Below are positions 7,632-7,925 of a stretch of 7,925 nt of DNA, piece after piece. Where the stretch lies: contig JAVVFH010000161.1 of NCBI GenBank assembly GCA_032250585.1, positions 1 to 7,925 of the forward strand. Reading direction: 5' to 3'. Made by a program: the position numbers and the translations under genes. How positions within the stretch are numbered: the first letter of the stretch is position 1; every line of letters begins with the position of its first letter. The notes beneath the pieces were generated by a model. It was given only the letters and a program-made list of their open reading frames with translations, was not told the origin of the DNA and ran no database searches. The stretch comes from JAVVFH01 sp032250585. Its GTDB lineage: Bacteria > Pseudomonadota > Gammaproteobacteria > Xanthomonadales > SZUA-36.

Positions 7632-7925
7632 TCAGCGATCTGAAGCCGCGGCCTTGATGGCATCCACAATCTTCGTGTATCCCGTGCAGCGGCACAGGTT
7701 GCCGGCGATGGCATGCCGTATCTGATCTTCATCCGGCTGTTCGTGCGCGGCCAAAAATTCTTTGGCGGTCATGATCATGCCGCAGGTGCAATAGCCGCAC
7801 TGCACCGCACCTTTTTCGATGAACGCGGTCTGCAGCGGATCGAGTTTGCCATTCCGGGCCAGACCCTCGATGGTGGTGACCTTGCGACCCTGCAGGGACT
7901 GGACGAAGGTCATGCAGGCATAGAC
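7632..7925 (-). CDS. [2Fe-2S] subunit of the molybdenum hydroxylase, C-terminal part (5' end outside window)
   Basis: The frame is open to the window edge, reading VYACMTFVQS before and through the first visible Met, so the N-terminal plant-type ferredoxin domain lies mostly outside. The visible 97 residues end that domain (Cys4 is probably the last ligand of the first cluster) and contain the all-helical C-terminal [2Fe-2S]-binding domain. Its ligands are seen in QCGYC (Cys43, Cys46) and LCRC (Cys78, Cys80), followed by TGYTKIVDAI. This subunit passes electrons from the molybdenum centre to FAD or another acceptor. The residue after CGYCT is Cys48, where most relatives have Pro (CGFCTPGM), so an extra thiol lies beside the cluster. 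The order small subunit then large subunit, 21 bp apart, matches other separate-subunit molybdenum hydroxylases. No FAD-subunit gene is visible; it may lie upstream beyond 7925 or be absent. Confidence 0.95.
   Translation of the reverse strand, partial: VYACMTFVQSLQGRKVTTIEGLARNGKLDPLQTAFIEKGAVQCGYCTCGMIMTAKEFLAAHEQPDEDQIRHAIAGNLCRCTGYTKIVDAIKAAASDR

Noticed and set aside
6621..7643. 340-codon open frame on the plus strand, antisense to the molybdenum hydroxylase genes
   Set aside because: It is a shadow of the large subunit. It has a His/Arg-rich composition and no recognisable motif.
7637..7652. CTGAAGCCGC near the end of the [2Fe-2S] subunit gene, shared with the REP-like arm
   Set aside because: Only 10 bases match, they do not extend into the rest of the repeat, and they encode the ordinary Ala-rich C-terminus.

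Overview
The window reads as ordinary chromosomal DNA from a GC-rich bacterium. A gammaproteobacterium, possibly related to Xanthomonadales or Chromatiales, fits best. This is an inference from the high GC content, the protein families present, and a repeat unit of the 'GGAGCGGCTTCAGCCGC' kind, which resembles REP elements of pseudomonads and xanthomonads. I see no phage, insertion sequence, CRISPR array, rRNA or tRNA gene.

Layout. (1) Positions 1-1086, plus strand: the C-terminal part of a zinc carboxypeptidase-like protein (M14 family); its catalytic domain lies upstream of the window. (2) 1102-4350, minus strand: a complete exported tricorn-like protease (S41 family) with beta-propellers, a PDZ domain and the S41 core. 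It converges on gene 1 with only 15 bp between the stops. (3) 4351-4560: a 210-bp divergent intergenic region with a plausible promoter for the next gene. (4) 4561-5187, plus strand: a carboxymuconolactone decarboxylase/AhpD-like protein that keeps its CxxC but has lost the usual Glu and His of the relay. (5) 5176-5250: a perfect inverted pair of 24-bp REP-like units; the first unit contains the stop codon of gene 4. (6) 5283-7610, minus strand: the molybdopterin-binding subunit of a xanthine-dehydrogenase-family hydroxylase. It is preceded on the same strand by (7) 7632-7925, the C-terminal part of its [2Fe-2S] subunit, cut by the window edge.

How the genes may work together. The M14 and tricorn-like proteins are both peptidases, probably both exported, and could act in succession on peptides; this is only suggested by adjacency. 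Genes 6 and 7 are 21 bp apart in the usual order for a molybdenum hydroxylase and almost certainly form one enzyme. The substrate cannot be read from the sequence, and no FAD subunit is visible. The AhpD-like gene has its own promoter candidate and no clear link to its neighbours. I found no convincing undescribed multi-gene system. The points most worth a second look are the altered active site of the AhpD-like protein and the REP-like pair that ends its reading frame.
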